A stretch of 19,536 nucleotides of DNA from Dissophora ornata (lineage: Eukaryota > Mortierellomycota > Mortierellomycetes > Mortierellales > Mortierellaceae), in NCBI GenBank assembly GCA_025201705.1, contig MU617197.1, positions 1 to 19,536 on the forward strand. Reading direction: 5' to 3'. The position numbers and the translations under genes are program-made. The number at the start of each line of letters is the position of its first letter. Position 1 is the stretch's first letter. Positions 1 to 8,325 of this stretch are shown piece after piece. A model generated the notes under the pieces. That model had not been told where the DNA came from, searched no databases, and saw nothing but the letters and a program-made list of their open reading frames with translations.

Positions 1-284
1 TCCGCTCTTATCGTTTTCTAGTTCCAATAGGCAGCACACAGAGAACAATGGATCTCGGAGAGTGGAATTTTGAACTCGCTCCTATTGTAAGGGTCAAAAG
101 AGAAGGCACCTGCACTCCCCCGAGGTGGCGAGAACAAGCAGACAAAAAAAAAAAAAAAAAAAAGATATCTCGTGCTGCGACGGCTGCAATGGACTCGCCC
201 ATTAAGTCTCTTTTTATTGTTCTTCTCATTTTATACGTTTGTTTTCTTCGTTGATCTTTCTAATACCATGTAATTCATTCATTT
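1..284. other. Flank beyond the 3' end of the fucosyltransferase-like gene; no gene seen
   Basis: The stretch contains an uninterrupted run of about 20 A (144-163) and T-rich sequence with further TTTATT motifs (for example 213-218), which read AATAAA on the minus strand. These fit a 3' UTR and transcript end of the minus-strand gene that stops at 297. Short open frames on both strands here are low-complexity and show no protein features. No RNA gene was recognised. Confidence 0.5.
144..163. repeat. A20 homopolymer tract
   Basis: Twenty consecutive A on the plus strand, flanked by GAC and GAT. It lies about 120-150 bp past the stop codon of the minus-strand gene, where it reads as poly(T). 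It is probably a mononucleotide microsatellite. A retroposed poly(A) tail is possible, but no retroposed body is visible upstream of it. Confidence 0.7.
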
Positions 285-296
285 TTTATTTTTATT
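285..296 (-). terminator. Tandem AATAAA poly(A) signals of the fucosyltransferase-like gene
   Basis: The plus strand reads TTTATT twice in a row (285-290 and 291-296), so the minus strand carries two abutting AATAAA hexamers immediately after the TAA stop at 297-299. This implies a very short 3' UTR, unless the weaker signal near 213-218 is used instead. Confidence 0.5.
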
Positions 297-3200
297 TTAA
301 TCATAGAGACCAGTAAACGCAGGGTGAAGCTGCTTCTGAATATAATTCGAAAATGTGCTTGTTGGTGTCCCAAAAAATGCCGCAGATTTGGCCGCCACCA
401 TCGCATCCACCATCGGGATCAAGAACTTGGCCATCAGCGTACCATCTTCTGGGTTCCGGAACTGATGCAGCAGCTCCAGATCCTCTTCAAAATCATCCAA
501 AGTGAAAATACAGCTGAAAGTCTCGAATAGCTTGTCAAAGATCGGGTTCGCGCGCGGTCGGCGGGCATCAGTGGCAAGGTAGATGGGCGTGAATCGGCCA
601 TTCGAACGGCGTTTGGGAGGACTTGCGCTTGTGTCTGGTGTATGTAAGAATGCATGTTGTTGTCCTTGTCCTTGTCCTTGTCCATGTGGTTGTTGGTAAT
701 ATGGCTGGGCTTGCTGCTCCTGCTCTTGGTGTTGTCCAAGTTGCTCTTGTAGTGCTCGGCGGTGATTCAAAGCTCTAGACCGGCACTGTTCGACGGACAG
801 CCGACCCTGCCTCTTGTGGGCTTGACTGGCATTCGATGGGAAGTGCGGCGATGATTCGTCTTCGTCTTCGTCCTCGCCGTTATCTCCATTGTCTTCTGTG
901 ATGCCGATTTGCCACATCAACTCCTGTCGAATGTTCTCGATCGTATCTCGGGCAGTCAGTGAGAAGTGTCCGTCCGAAATTCGGATATGGACCCCCACAA
1001 ACCCTGCCTCCATGACGCTGGACGATAAAGACTGTTGACCATAATATGTCTGTTGGCCTGGGTACGCATCATCGTCGTTTTGTTGATGATGCAGTAGTTG
1101 CTGTACAACACCACCGCTGATCTTGTCGGCGATCCGTTGACTCGTTTTCTGCAAGATATCAGTCCGCAGGATCAGGTGGTCCCGGATCATCTGGAGCCAG
1201 GCTTTACTCTCCAGCGATTCAATGTAAATGCGCCCAGTCCCGAAGATTGAGCCTAGATGGATCAGGCGCTCCGGCCGATCAGCCAGCCATTCAACCGTGA
1301 ATTCATCCCTGAACTTGGATCGAAAGGAATCTTTGGATGTGGCATTCTCGGTGAAATGGTAATCGTAGAGACTATTGTCGTCAAAAAACAAAACATCGCC
1401 CTCTGAACGCAAAAGAGTTTTCTTTTCCTTACCCTCCTCTCCTTCATCTCCTCCGCTTTCCCCATCCTCACTGCCGCTATCATTTTCCTCTTCCTTGGTC
1501 ACAGATTCATCGGTAGATTCTGATCCAAGCTCCGTGGTGGTTTCGTTCAACTTGGGTTCTTCCTCTCTGAGGAGCGTGAGATTGAACCGATTGGCGAGGT
1601 AGGCCATTGACATGGACTCCCTTGTCAGGATGCGAACGTAATGGCGAAGAGGGTTCAGATCAAAGAACATGTCCCAGTCTGTCATTGTCCACGACTCGTA
1701 CTGTAGGCACTCTGTAGGCAAGGGACTCCACTTGACGCGTCGCTGCTTCCTGACAGTGCGCTGCGAGGGCTGTTGTTGCCTTTCCGTAGGCTCAATATCC
1801 ACGTTGTGCTGAGGATATACTGCTTCTTGCTGTAAGGGATCTGGCAATTGTCGTTTCTTTAACCTGTCAAGGCTCGCAAGACGATCCTCTGTTAGAGACC
1901 TCTTCCCCATCTGGGGATGGCCGTCTTGCATTTCGGAGTTCAGCGGCGGCATATAAAGAGGCAATGATGCCTCGTCATCCATCTGCTGTGATAGTAATCG
2001 ATTGCTGTTACCGTACAGATCAGCCTGATCAGAGAGCATAACGGAATCTGGATACCAGTCTGATCCATCCTCTTCAAGGTCCTCGATAATTCCCATCTTA
2101 AACCCCTCCGTGTCATATCGCTCGCCATCATCCTCCTCGACTGCCTCCCAATCCCTCACGTCCTGTCCCGAACCGTCATCGGAATCGTCCTCGCCATTCT
2201 CTTCCGTGTCTTCTAAATCTAACACATCTCCGACGACGTCCCCTGTCGCGACTCTAACTCCCTCCTCATCACCGCCTTCAGGCTCTTCTACCCATGAAGT
2301 CTCCTCCTCCTCACCGTCGTTTTCTTGCAGTATAGGATCCAGACCTAGAATTGACTCCCCGTCCCCATCGTCTACATCTTCATCGCCCTCATCTCCATAG
2401 ATATCTGGCAATGTTTTGGTACTCTCTTGGTAAGTTTCTGGGATAACATCGACTTCTTCGAATAAGTCACTGTTCAATTTTTTGGTAGAGATAGATGCCG
2501 GGACCTCATCATGGTCCTCTTGAATGAATCCAGCGTCTTGTTGAAACTGCATATCCTCGTAGGGTTGCTGACGGTGATAATGGTGCTTTCGTTGGTGGTG
2601 GTGGTGTTTCTGCTGTTTCTGCTGCGATAGTGATCGCTGTTTATCCTGATGCAGTTGTAGCTGGGCTTGTTCATCTGATGCTGAAAATTGCTCCAGAGAT
2701 GAAGGGGAAGGACGAGGAAGAAAAGGTAGTCGCCCCTGAACCTGTGGCGCCATCATGTCCATGCCTGGCTTAACTTGTTCCGGCTGTTGCTCTAGTTCTT
2801 CCTCGTATTCAATCACCTCTTCCTCCTGATTCTCAATGATCGCCTGACAATGTTCCAGTCCGATCTTAGTCTGGTACAGCAGCCGAGAGTACAGGACTTT
2901 AAACCTGAGCCACGGCATCGGCGGACCTAGGTAAACTTTTGGCATAATCAATGTTCGGTTCAGGAGCCTCGCCAGCAACAACGCGTTCTCGAGTTCTGTT
3001 CGTTGGTTGTGGAACCCGGAATGTGGGAGGAACGTCAGGTATTTCGTTGATGGGTCCAAGTCGATATCCCGATCTTGCGCATGTCTATTGTTCGTATCAT
3101 CTTCCAGAGGAGTTGCGGCTTGATCGTGTGGAGGAATCAGGGGAGGTGGTGGCTCGTAGTATCCGGGTCGATATGTTGTGATGAGGTGGTCTGGCAATGG

Positions 3201-3575
3201 AGTCAATTCGATTCCCTCAACAAGTTTGCGCTGCGCCAAAAGGTAAGAGGGGCCATTATCCGATCCAGAGCCCAGATTTGGTCCTGAATATGAGCCATGC
3301 CCTGCGGTGTTGTCTGCGATACTGTCGCCATATTGGCCTCTGGATCCGACGTGTCCGTGCTCGTTCTGCGAGGGAATCTTTCTATTGAAGTCAATGTACT
3401 CGATCGGCTCCGGCTCATCGTACAGAATGGCGGTCGAGACCTTTGAGAAGAGAGAAGAGCTACCAGGGAGCCTTGGAAGTGAGGAGGGCGAGTAAATAAA
3501 GAGGGCGAGGAAGACAAAGTTGATAATCGGCACCAGCACAATCAGGATCGGTCGCCAGAACGCCAGAAATGCCAT
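297..3575 (-). CDS. Type II membrane GDP-fucose protein O-fucosyltransferase-like protein with large acidic and Gln/His inserts
   Basis: 1092 residues in one exon. The frame stays open 124 codons further upstream, but M1 at 3575 is preferred: it has A at -3 and G at +4, and it starts directly before a hydrophobic signal-anchor (about residues 7-29). Motifs resemble fungal proteins related to O-fucosyltransferases: FLPHSGFHNQR (182-192) followed by an ENALLLARLLNRT helix (196-208), MTDWDMFFDLNPLRHYV (631-647), VGVHIRISDGHF (860-871, comparable to the HxRxGD region that binds GDP-fucose), PIYLATDARRPR (997-1008) and FFGTPTSTFSNYI (1067-1079). Between these blocks sit low-complexity inserts: Gln/His-rich (about 300-350), very acidic (about 375-510, 690-720, 895-910) and Gln-rich (about 935-975). 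The expected site of action is the Golgi or ER lumen. The family call comes from motif recall; donor and acceptor are unknown. The inserts could partly be unspliced in-frame introns, but no clear GTAAGT/AG pairs border them. Confidence 0.62.
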   Translation of the reverse strand: MAFLAFWRPILIVLVPIINFVFLALFIYSPSSLPRLPGSSSLFSKVSTAILYDEPEPIEYIDFNRKIPSQNEHGHVGSRGQYGDSIADNTAGHGSYSGPNLGSGSDNGPSYLLAQRKLVEGIELTPLPDHLITTYRPGYYEPPPPLIPPHDQAATPLEDDTNNRHAQDRDIDLDPSTKYLTFLPHSGFHNQRTELENALLLARLLNRTLIMPKVYLGPPMPWLRFKVLYSRLLYQTKIGLEHCQAIIENQEEEVIEYEEELEQQPEQVKPGMDMMAPQVQGRLPFLPRPSPSSLEQFSASDEQAQLQLHQDKQRSLSQQKQQKHHHHQRKHHYHRQQPYEDMQFQQDAGFIQEDHDEVPASISTKKLNSDLFEEVDVIPETYQESTKTLPDIYGDEGDEDVDDGDGESILGLDPILQENDGEEEETSWVEEPEGGDEEGVRVATGDVVGDVLDLEDTEENGEDDSDDGSGQDVRDWEAVEEDDGERYDTEGFKMGIIEDLEEDGSDWYPDSVMLSDQADLYGNSNRLLSQQMDDEASLPLYMPPLNSEMQDGHPQMGKRSLTEDRLASLDRLKKRQLPDPLQQEAVYPQHNVDIEPTERQQQPSQRTVRKQRRVKWSPLPTECLQYESWTMTDWDMFFDLNPLRHYVRILTRESMSMAYLANRFNLTLLREEEPKLNETTTELGSESTDESVTKEEENDSGSEDGESGGDEGEEGKEKKTLLRSEGDVLFFDDNSLYDYHFTENATSKDSFRSKFRDEFTVEWLADRPERLIHLGSIFGTGRIYIESLESKAWLQMIRDHLILRTDILQKTSQRIADKISGGVVQQLLHHQQNDDDAYPGQQTYYGQQSLSSSVMEAGFVGVHIRISDGHFSLTARDTIENIRQELMWQIGITEDNGDNGEDEDEDESSPHFPSNASQAHKRQGRLSVEQCRSRALNHRRALQEQLGQHQEQEQQAQPYYQQPHGQGQGQGQQHAFLHTPDTSASPPKRRSNGRFTPIYLATDARRPRANPIFDKLFETFSCIFTLDDFEEDLELLHQFRNPEDGTLMAKFLIPMVDAMVAAKSAAFFGTPTSTFSNYIQKQLHPAFTGLYD

Positions 3576-4003
3576 TTTTGTTGGGGCCTTTGGAAAACTT
3601 GAAGAGGTGCTGAATGCTGAACAAGAGCGCGAATGTGAATGAGGATGTGGAATGTGAATGAGAAAGAGAATGTTACTTGCTGTGAAAATGAAGGAGACCG
3701 CCCAAGAGTGGACGAGTGTCCTGGGTACAGCAACCCCTTTTCCGCACTTGCATTCCCCTCTCACAGATAGTGCCGATGAGAATGTTTTCTCCTTCCCCCC
3801 CCCTTTCATTCTGGCTGACAATACATGGTCAGCTGGCCCAGAAAATGGACCAGGAGGGCTCCTTCCTGCATTCATATCTGCTGCCAGGATACACGAATTT
3901 AATCGCCCAATCAGACGCGTGTTTTGTGTTTTGTTCTCTGAAATCAAAACGCGTTCGCGGTCTTGTCGGTGACAAGCGCGCTCCTGTTAAATAACTTTTT
4001 TGC
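3576..4003 (-). promoter_or_regulatory. 5' UTR and promoter region of the fucosyltransferase-like gene, with two ACGCGT boxes
   Basis: Upstream of the minus-strand start at 3575. It contains ACGCGT at 3915-3920 and 3949-3954 and a CCAAT motif at 3907-3911 (plus strand), clustered within 50 bp and about 330-380 bp from the ATG. ACGCGT is the MluI cell-cycle box bound by MBF in yeasts; that it works here is inference. A C-rich run lies near 3796-3804. No TATA box is obvious. Confidence 0.35.
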
Positions 4004-4013
4004 TTTATTTATT
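4004..4013 (-). terminator. Poly(A) signals of the polyQ/RGG protein gene
   Basis: Overlapping TTTATT motifs on the plus strand at 4004-4009 and 4008-4013 give AATAAATAAA on the minus strand. They lie about 140 bp past the TAA stop at 4151-4153, a normal 3' UTR length for a fungal gene. Confidence 0.5.
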
Positions 4014-4150
4014 TTGCTGTTCCTGACCTCACCCACATTCCAACTATGAACTTTATCATAGCCCCCCTTTTTTTTCCCTAAAAAAACGCGAACTTTTGCG
4101 ACGTTACGGTTCACGCTCTCAATCGATTGGTGTTTTCTGTTACTTTTTTC

Positions 4151-5692
4151 TTATTCCGCCTGCGCCTCCAATTGCAATTTCTCGACACCCGCAACAAGTT
4201 CCTCAGATGCGTCCTCATCATTGCTTCCTCCTTCCTCGACAAGCTTGGTTGGAGCTGGAGCAGAGGCCTCCTCGACCTCAACTCCATCTACAGCTGATTG
4301 GCTCGCGGTGTTGAGTGCGGCGTTCGACGAAGCAGGGACAAATGCAATCGTGCGATGTCCACTAGCCAAACCGGAGCTAGAGCCCCCTGCAGCAGCATAG
4401 ATTCCTCCACGACCCGCATCTCGACCGCCGCCACGTCCTCTACCACCACCACGAACTGTCCCCTCAAATCCATGGGATGCCTGTTTGTAGTAGGTGTACT
4501 GATCCACCTCGTCCGTCACGGGAGCAGCATATTCAGCACGGCCCTTGCCGCTCTTGCGATTGCTATTATGCGACTCTTGCTGCGGCTCCACTTTGTCGTC
4601 GGAGATAGAATTGGTCGGTTCTTGGCGGCTGTTCTGTGTTGTTTCCGCACGCTCCTGAGCAGAGTGCAGAAGCTGTCGTTCCTGTCGACCATGTCGTCCG
4701 GGTTGCTGGCCACCTGTTTGCTGATTGGACTGTTGCTGCACCATATGAGGAGGGTACGAATATTGTTGCTGCTGCGGTTGCTGCCGTTGGGGTTGCTGTT
4801 GCTGTGGTTGCTCTGGCTGCTGTTGTTGTTGATAATTGTTACGATGATGATGCTGCTGCTGCTGCTGCTGCTGATAACCTCCACGTCGCGGTGGTTGATA
4901 ACGACCTCGTGGCCTCACATAGTCCACCAAACTCTGACCATCGTCCGAGATCGCCTTGTTCAACAGCGTTAAAATCGGCATGCTTACGCTTGCCAAAATC
5001 GAATTTTGCTGCCTATCTGGCAGTGGTTGGCGTCGATACCGGGTGGCTACAGGTTTGATGGCCTGGTAGCCCGGTAGCCCAATCCCTCTCTCCAGCGCGA
5101 CTTTGACCAGGTCCAACCCTTTGGCCTTGGTCTCAGGATCAGGTACTTGTGCATAGCGGTAGATGAGCGAGATGAGACAGTTGTTGATGGTGTCGTCGTT
5201 TCGGAAGGGGGGCAGGCATTGGAGGTAGAACATGTATATGATGTTAGACTCGTCGGGCGAGGGCGCGTATCGGACGAGGGCCGCGATGGAACGCTGGGCC
5301 AGCGTGGAGTCCTGTTCGGTCATTTCATGTGTGTAGTTGCCTTCACTGTCGGGTTCGAACTCGATGAGCTTTGATGTGCCTTTGGTGTGGTTGTTTCTGT
5401 TGTTGTTGTTGTAGCTGTGGCTGTGGCTGTGGTTGTCGTTGATGTTGCTGTTATTTTTGTTGCTGTTGTTGTTGCTGTGGCTGGTAGCAGAACTCGTAGC
5501 ATGGGCAGACGTAGAAGACTCAGCAGCCTTCTGGGAGGCGAGGATGACGGGAGCGAGGTAGACACTGAAGAGCTTGTAGGCGTTTTCCCAGTTCTGGTCC
5601 TCGCGGACCTCGTTGGTTATGGCCCAATGGAGGTTCTCAATGCGAATGTGCTCTGAGCCGCGGCTCTCGATCTCCTGGAGGTTGCTTGGCAT
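4151..5692 (-). CDS. Unrecognised 513-residue protein with Asn-rich, polyGln and RGG-like tracts
   Basis: Not recognised as a named family. M1 at 5692 is chosen because the 44 residues upstream in the same open frame look like UTR translation. Two compact conserved-looking segments lack low complexity: residues 1-58 (WAITNEVREDQNWENAYKLF) and about 120-255 (helical, YAPSPDESNIIYMFYLQCLP, then AQVPDPETKAKGLDLVKVAL), resembling an alpha-helical repeat or adaptor fold. Between them is an Asn/Ser/His-rich linker (60-103). After residue 260 come Gln-rich stretches (274-330), a Gly/Arg segment GGGRGRGGGRDAGRGG (415-430) typical of RNA-binding RGG boxes, and an acidic C-terminus. The overall shape (folded N-half, prion-like and RGG C-half) suggests a ribonucleoprotein-granule or translation-associated protein, but this is inference. 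Single exon; divergent from the C2H2 gene 244 bp away. Confidence 0.6.
   Translation of the reverse strand: MPSNLQEIESRGSEHIRIENLHWAITNEVREDQNWENAYKLFSVYLAPVILASQKAAESSTSAHATSSATSHSNNNSNKNNSNINDNHSHSHSYNNNNRNNHTKGTSKLIEFEPDSEGNYTHEMTEQDSTLAQRSIAALVRYAPSPDESNIIYMFYLQCLPPFRNDDTINNCLISLIYRYAQVPDPETKAKGLDLVKVALERGIGLPGYQAIKPVATRYRRQPLPDRQQNSILASVSMPILTLLNKAISDDGQSLVDYVRPRGRYQPPRRGGYQQQQQQQHHHRNNYQQQQQPEQPQQQQPQRQQPQQQQYSYPPHMVQQQSNQQTGGQQPGRHGRQERQLLHSAQERAETTQNSRQEPTNSISDDKVEPQQESHNSNRKSGKGRAEYAAPVTDEVDQYTYYKQASHGFEGTVRGGGRGRGGGRDAGRGGIYAAAGGSSSGLASGHRTIAFVPASSNAALNTASQSAVDGVEVEEASAPAPTKLVEEGGSNDEDASEELVAGVEKLQLEAQAE
4851..4873. repeat. CTG/CAG trinucleotide run inside the polyQ gene
   Basis: Over seven uninterrupted TGC units on the plus strand read as CAG on the coding (minus) strand and encode the glutamine run at about residues 274-280. 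Further interrupted CAA/CAG tracts follow at about 4760-4835 and encode the remaining Gln-rich region. Confidence 0.75.
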
Positions 5693-5936
5693 TGAGGGCG
5701 GAGGGTTGGTGATGGAGCGAAGGAGCGATGGAGGGTGGGAACGATGTGCGATTGCAGTGCGCGTGAGGGCGAAGACTTTGTGATCTCTGATCGCCGCAGT
5801 ACAGCAGTGCAGCGGTGTCCACATGCATGGCGGGACTGCGAATTCTGCAGTTACGCGAGTTACGCGTCAATGTTCACAAGAAATGTGATTTTGATTATGA
5901 TTCTCCAGCATCCCCTCACAGTCTCCCCTCATTGTC
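5693..5936. promoter_or_regulatory. Divergent intergenic promoter region
   Basis: The 244 bp lie between the minus-strand start at 5692 and the plus-strand start at 5937 and must hold both 5' UTRs and promoters. I see no TATA box, ACGCGT box or clear CCAAT motif. The direct repeat TTACGCGAGTTACGCGT (about 5851-5867) is the only structured element and is a candidate regulatory site. Confidence 0.3.
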
Positions 5937-6497
5937 ATGAATCCCTTCCTCGTCCACTGTCCCGTGTGCAACAATCCATACAAAAACAAGCACACACTGA
6001 AAACGCATCAAGCCGACTGTCACGATGGAGAGGCGAACCGCTCACAAAAGCTGCAATGCACGATGCAAGGCTGCACTTCCTCCCTCCAGTCTCGACAAAA
6101 GTATGGACTCCATATCGCGAGGCACGCCGAAGGCCCGCTCAATGTGCAGCGCAGGTGTCCGCAATGCGACCAAGAATTCACAAGCATAGGAGACCTTGAC
6201 AAGCATCTCGATGAGCATGAAGACGACGGTTATGCCGAAGAAGTGCAGCAAAGCAAGGACGTGCAGGAACAGATCCGACAAATAAGGGGCGTCTTCACAG
6301 CGGCTGCGGGAAACCGCCGGACGGCCCTCGATATCATCGACCACACCGAATCGCTTGTGGTGACGCTGGAGAGTGGTGAGGAGGTGCATGTTCTAGCACT
6401 GCCCGGGAGCGCAGAGAGGATACTGTCAAGCCAGATTGTATCTGTTAACCGTCTGAGATTGCAGCCACGAAGCAACATCGTTGAGGACGGGCCATAA
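5937..6497 (+). CDS. Three-finger C2H2 zinc-finger protein
   Basis: 186 residues, single exon. Three classical fingers are visible: C8-x2-C11-x12-H24-x4-H29, C41-x4-C46-x12-H59-x3-H63 and C74-x2-C77-x12-H90-x3-H94. An acidic linker (about 92-110) leads to a C-terminal domain (about 110-175) containing LESGEEVHVLALPGSAERIL. That domain has a diverged paralogue at about 7010-7220 in the downstream frame. Likely a nuclear DNA- or RNA-binding protein; the target is unknown. No AATAAA is seen between its stop and the next frame, so its transcript end is unclear, and it may be co-transcribed with or spliced to the downstream segment. Compared with the downstream copy, the C-terminus stops just after the VEDG/IQDG position, so it may be a truncated copy. 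Confidence 0.7.
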   Translation: MNPFLVHCPVCNNPYKNKHTLKTHQADCHDGEANRSQKLQCTMQGCTSSLQSRQKYGLHIARHAEGPLNVQRRCPQCDQEFTSIGDLDKHLDEHEDDGYAEEVQQSKDVQEQIRQIRGVFTAAAGNRRTALDIIDHTESLVVTLESGEEVHVLALPGSAERILSSQIVSVNRLRLQPRSNIVEDGP

Positions 6498-6844
6498 TAG
6501 ATCCAGGCGCATGCGAGGAGCCAACACTTTGAAGAACATAACACGCTAAGAGCGACTTCGGATACCAGCTAAGAACGAGCCTTTTGGGATATCAAGATCT
6601 TGTTGGGAGCACGTCTCACATTAGGCTCAAGCAGCAGCAAAACGAAGTTTGGTGCACTGTTTTAGGCAGTGAGCGATATGTAAAATCACTGGCACAGCGG
6701 TCCATGGTACCCAGATGCCTCTTTCCCAGCAGGCTCTGTAGTAACGTACAATCCGCATCGTGTGGGTCAAGTGTGGGTCCTGGACAGATCCCGCCTTCAT
6801 GGTACTCCAGACGCCCACCACAGGGACAGTGATCGTCCTCACGA
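6498..6844. other. Gap between the zinc-finger gene and its downstream paralogous frame
   Basis: About 347 bp without a supported gene. Plus-strand frames are short and interrupted, with a TGA at 6830-6832 in the frame that opens at 6845. No poly(A) hexamer or clear intron (GTAAGT...AG) is seen. If the downstream frame once carried its own zinc fingers, they are not recognisable here in any frame. Confidence 0.4.
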
Positions 6845-8127
6845 ATGTATCCATTCGAGGACAAGGATGATGAGGCTGAGGTCCAGGATGCAGCTGAGAC
6901 CGTTGCTGAGACATGGGTCGACGTTCAGGGCGAGGAGGAAATTGAGATTGGGGATGAGGATGAGGTTGAAGTTGACCACGATGATGACCAAAGTGGCGAA
7001 AGGTACAGCAGATTGCAGGAGCAGCTGATTTCCGCAACAGGAAACATATGTACGGCCGAGTTCCTGTTGAGCCTTACGGAGCCCATCGCCATCAATCTCA
7101 AGAGTGGTGAGACTGAGAATGTGCTGGCCCTCCCTGGAGGCACGAAGCGACTGTTGCAGGAGATGGCGGTCTCCAGCCAGCCAGTCAAGCGCCGGGCAAA
7201 GGGCAACGACATTCAAGACGGCAAGCTCCGTCCTGCCCTTGCAGCACACGCGTTCGGTGGTCTTGTGGACAACGAGAGCGACTACATGCCTCTTTTCGAC
7301 GACTTGCGCTATCGCACACTCCGCAAAGATGGCAGCGACTTGCCGGGGCCTTGATCCAATCAGGAGCAGCTGTCTTGCTTGCTCTAAAGGCGGAGGTGCA
7401 TGGCCGTTCTCCGTCCGAGAACCCTCACCAACAAGACGTGGCTTACCCCGTCTCAGGCTCATACATCGTCCAGTCTCTTCTGCACGACGATGCCACCAAG
7501 ATCCTTATCGGCACCCAAACATGGAACGCCCTGATATCGTCTTCTATTATTCACACACATAGAGCGGTCGTTGTTGGTCCCAACAACACAGTATTACATC
7601 CCCATCCTCGATCCAAGATTTGGGTTCTGAAAGACTCGCGTCGGAACCTGACAACCGAGCGGCAGACAAGATCCAAGTTCGATGATCCCATTCCCTTCGA
7701 ACCATATGCAGGCATCTTCGTGAGTTTCCTTGTGCACAAGTTCCTGCCTGTGACGCTGAAGACCCTGTGGGACTATTTCATGGGCAAGAAATGGCCAGGA
7801 ATCAAACTAGTATCCTATATCTTCCATCAGCTGCACCACACTCACCGCCTAGACAAGATTGACATTGAGTCCAAACTTCAAGAGGCGACGATGAGCATCA
7901 AGAACAGGACCCAGAGCGACTCGAAGATCCTGGGCGATGTTAAGGAACTGGTTTTGGCTTTTGAGGAAAGAGACCATGTCAGCTTCCCAGTGAACTGGAA
8001 AGTGAGCAATTGTCTCCGGATTCTTGCGGGACACACTGCCAACGCGATCACTGATCTCAACCAGGACATCGTGGCCCACGAGATCGAGAAGCACATACGA
8101 ATCGTGATGGCCGATAGGAGCTTTTGA
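6845..8127 (+). pseudogene. Unrecognised protein with a paralogue of the zinc-finger protein's C-terminal domain, broken by one frameshift
   Basis: Two abutting frames look like one protein. The first (6845-7354, 169 residues) begins with an acidic stretch and then LKSGETENVLALPGGTKRLL, clearly related to the C-terminal domain of the gene at 5937-6497. The second frame takes over at about 7345 and runs to TGA at 8125-8127. It carries about 260 residues of ordinary composition, including FVSFLVHKFLPVTLKTLW and FEERDHVSFPVNWKVSNCLR. The switch falls exactly at a GGGG run (7345-7348), where one extra G would join the frames. No GTAAGT-type intron spans it. It could therefore be a one-base mutation or a sequencing or assembly error. 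The ATG context at 6845 is weak. Function unknown; the second half shows no motif I recognise. Confidence 0.55.
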
Positions 8128-8201
8128 GCCGTTGGCGCAGCCAGCTTGGCTATCGTTCGCTCTTAACATATTACTATACCCCCCAAAGATGAACACATAT
8201 C

Positions 8202-8207
8202 AATAAA
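8202..8207 (+). terminator. AATAAA poly(A) signal
   Basis: AATAAA lies 75 bp past the TGA of the frameshifted gene. It is the first plus-strand AATAAA placed outside a coding frame after the zinc-finger gene, so it may terminate both. Confidence 0.55.
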
Positions 8208-8325
8208 TTTGATACAGTGTCTAATCACTTTGGAACGTTGTTTTTACCCCTGGTCTGTTCAGTCATTTTGCAGACCACACGAGCAACTTGTCGAGTGCAC
8301 AAGATGGCTGCCCTGATTAAGAAAA

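Noticed and set aside
3576..3947. Upstream 124-codon extension of the fucosyltransferase-like frame
   Set aside because: The translation is unlike the protein core, and the downstream ATG has a better context and directly precedes a signal-anchor. Treated as 5' UTR.
4298..4972. 224-codon plus-strand frame with long Leu-rich stretches, like a membrane protein
   Set aside because: It is the antisense of the polyGln/Asn-coding region; CAG/CAA repeats read as CTG/TTG give Leu runs.
6616..6864. Minus-strand 82-codon frame with Cys-rich HCPCGG segment, resembling a zinc-binding protein
   Set aside because: Cys spacing fits no known finger, the rest is unstructured, and its start overlaps the plus-strand frame at 6845. 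More likely chance.
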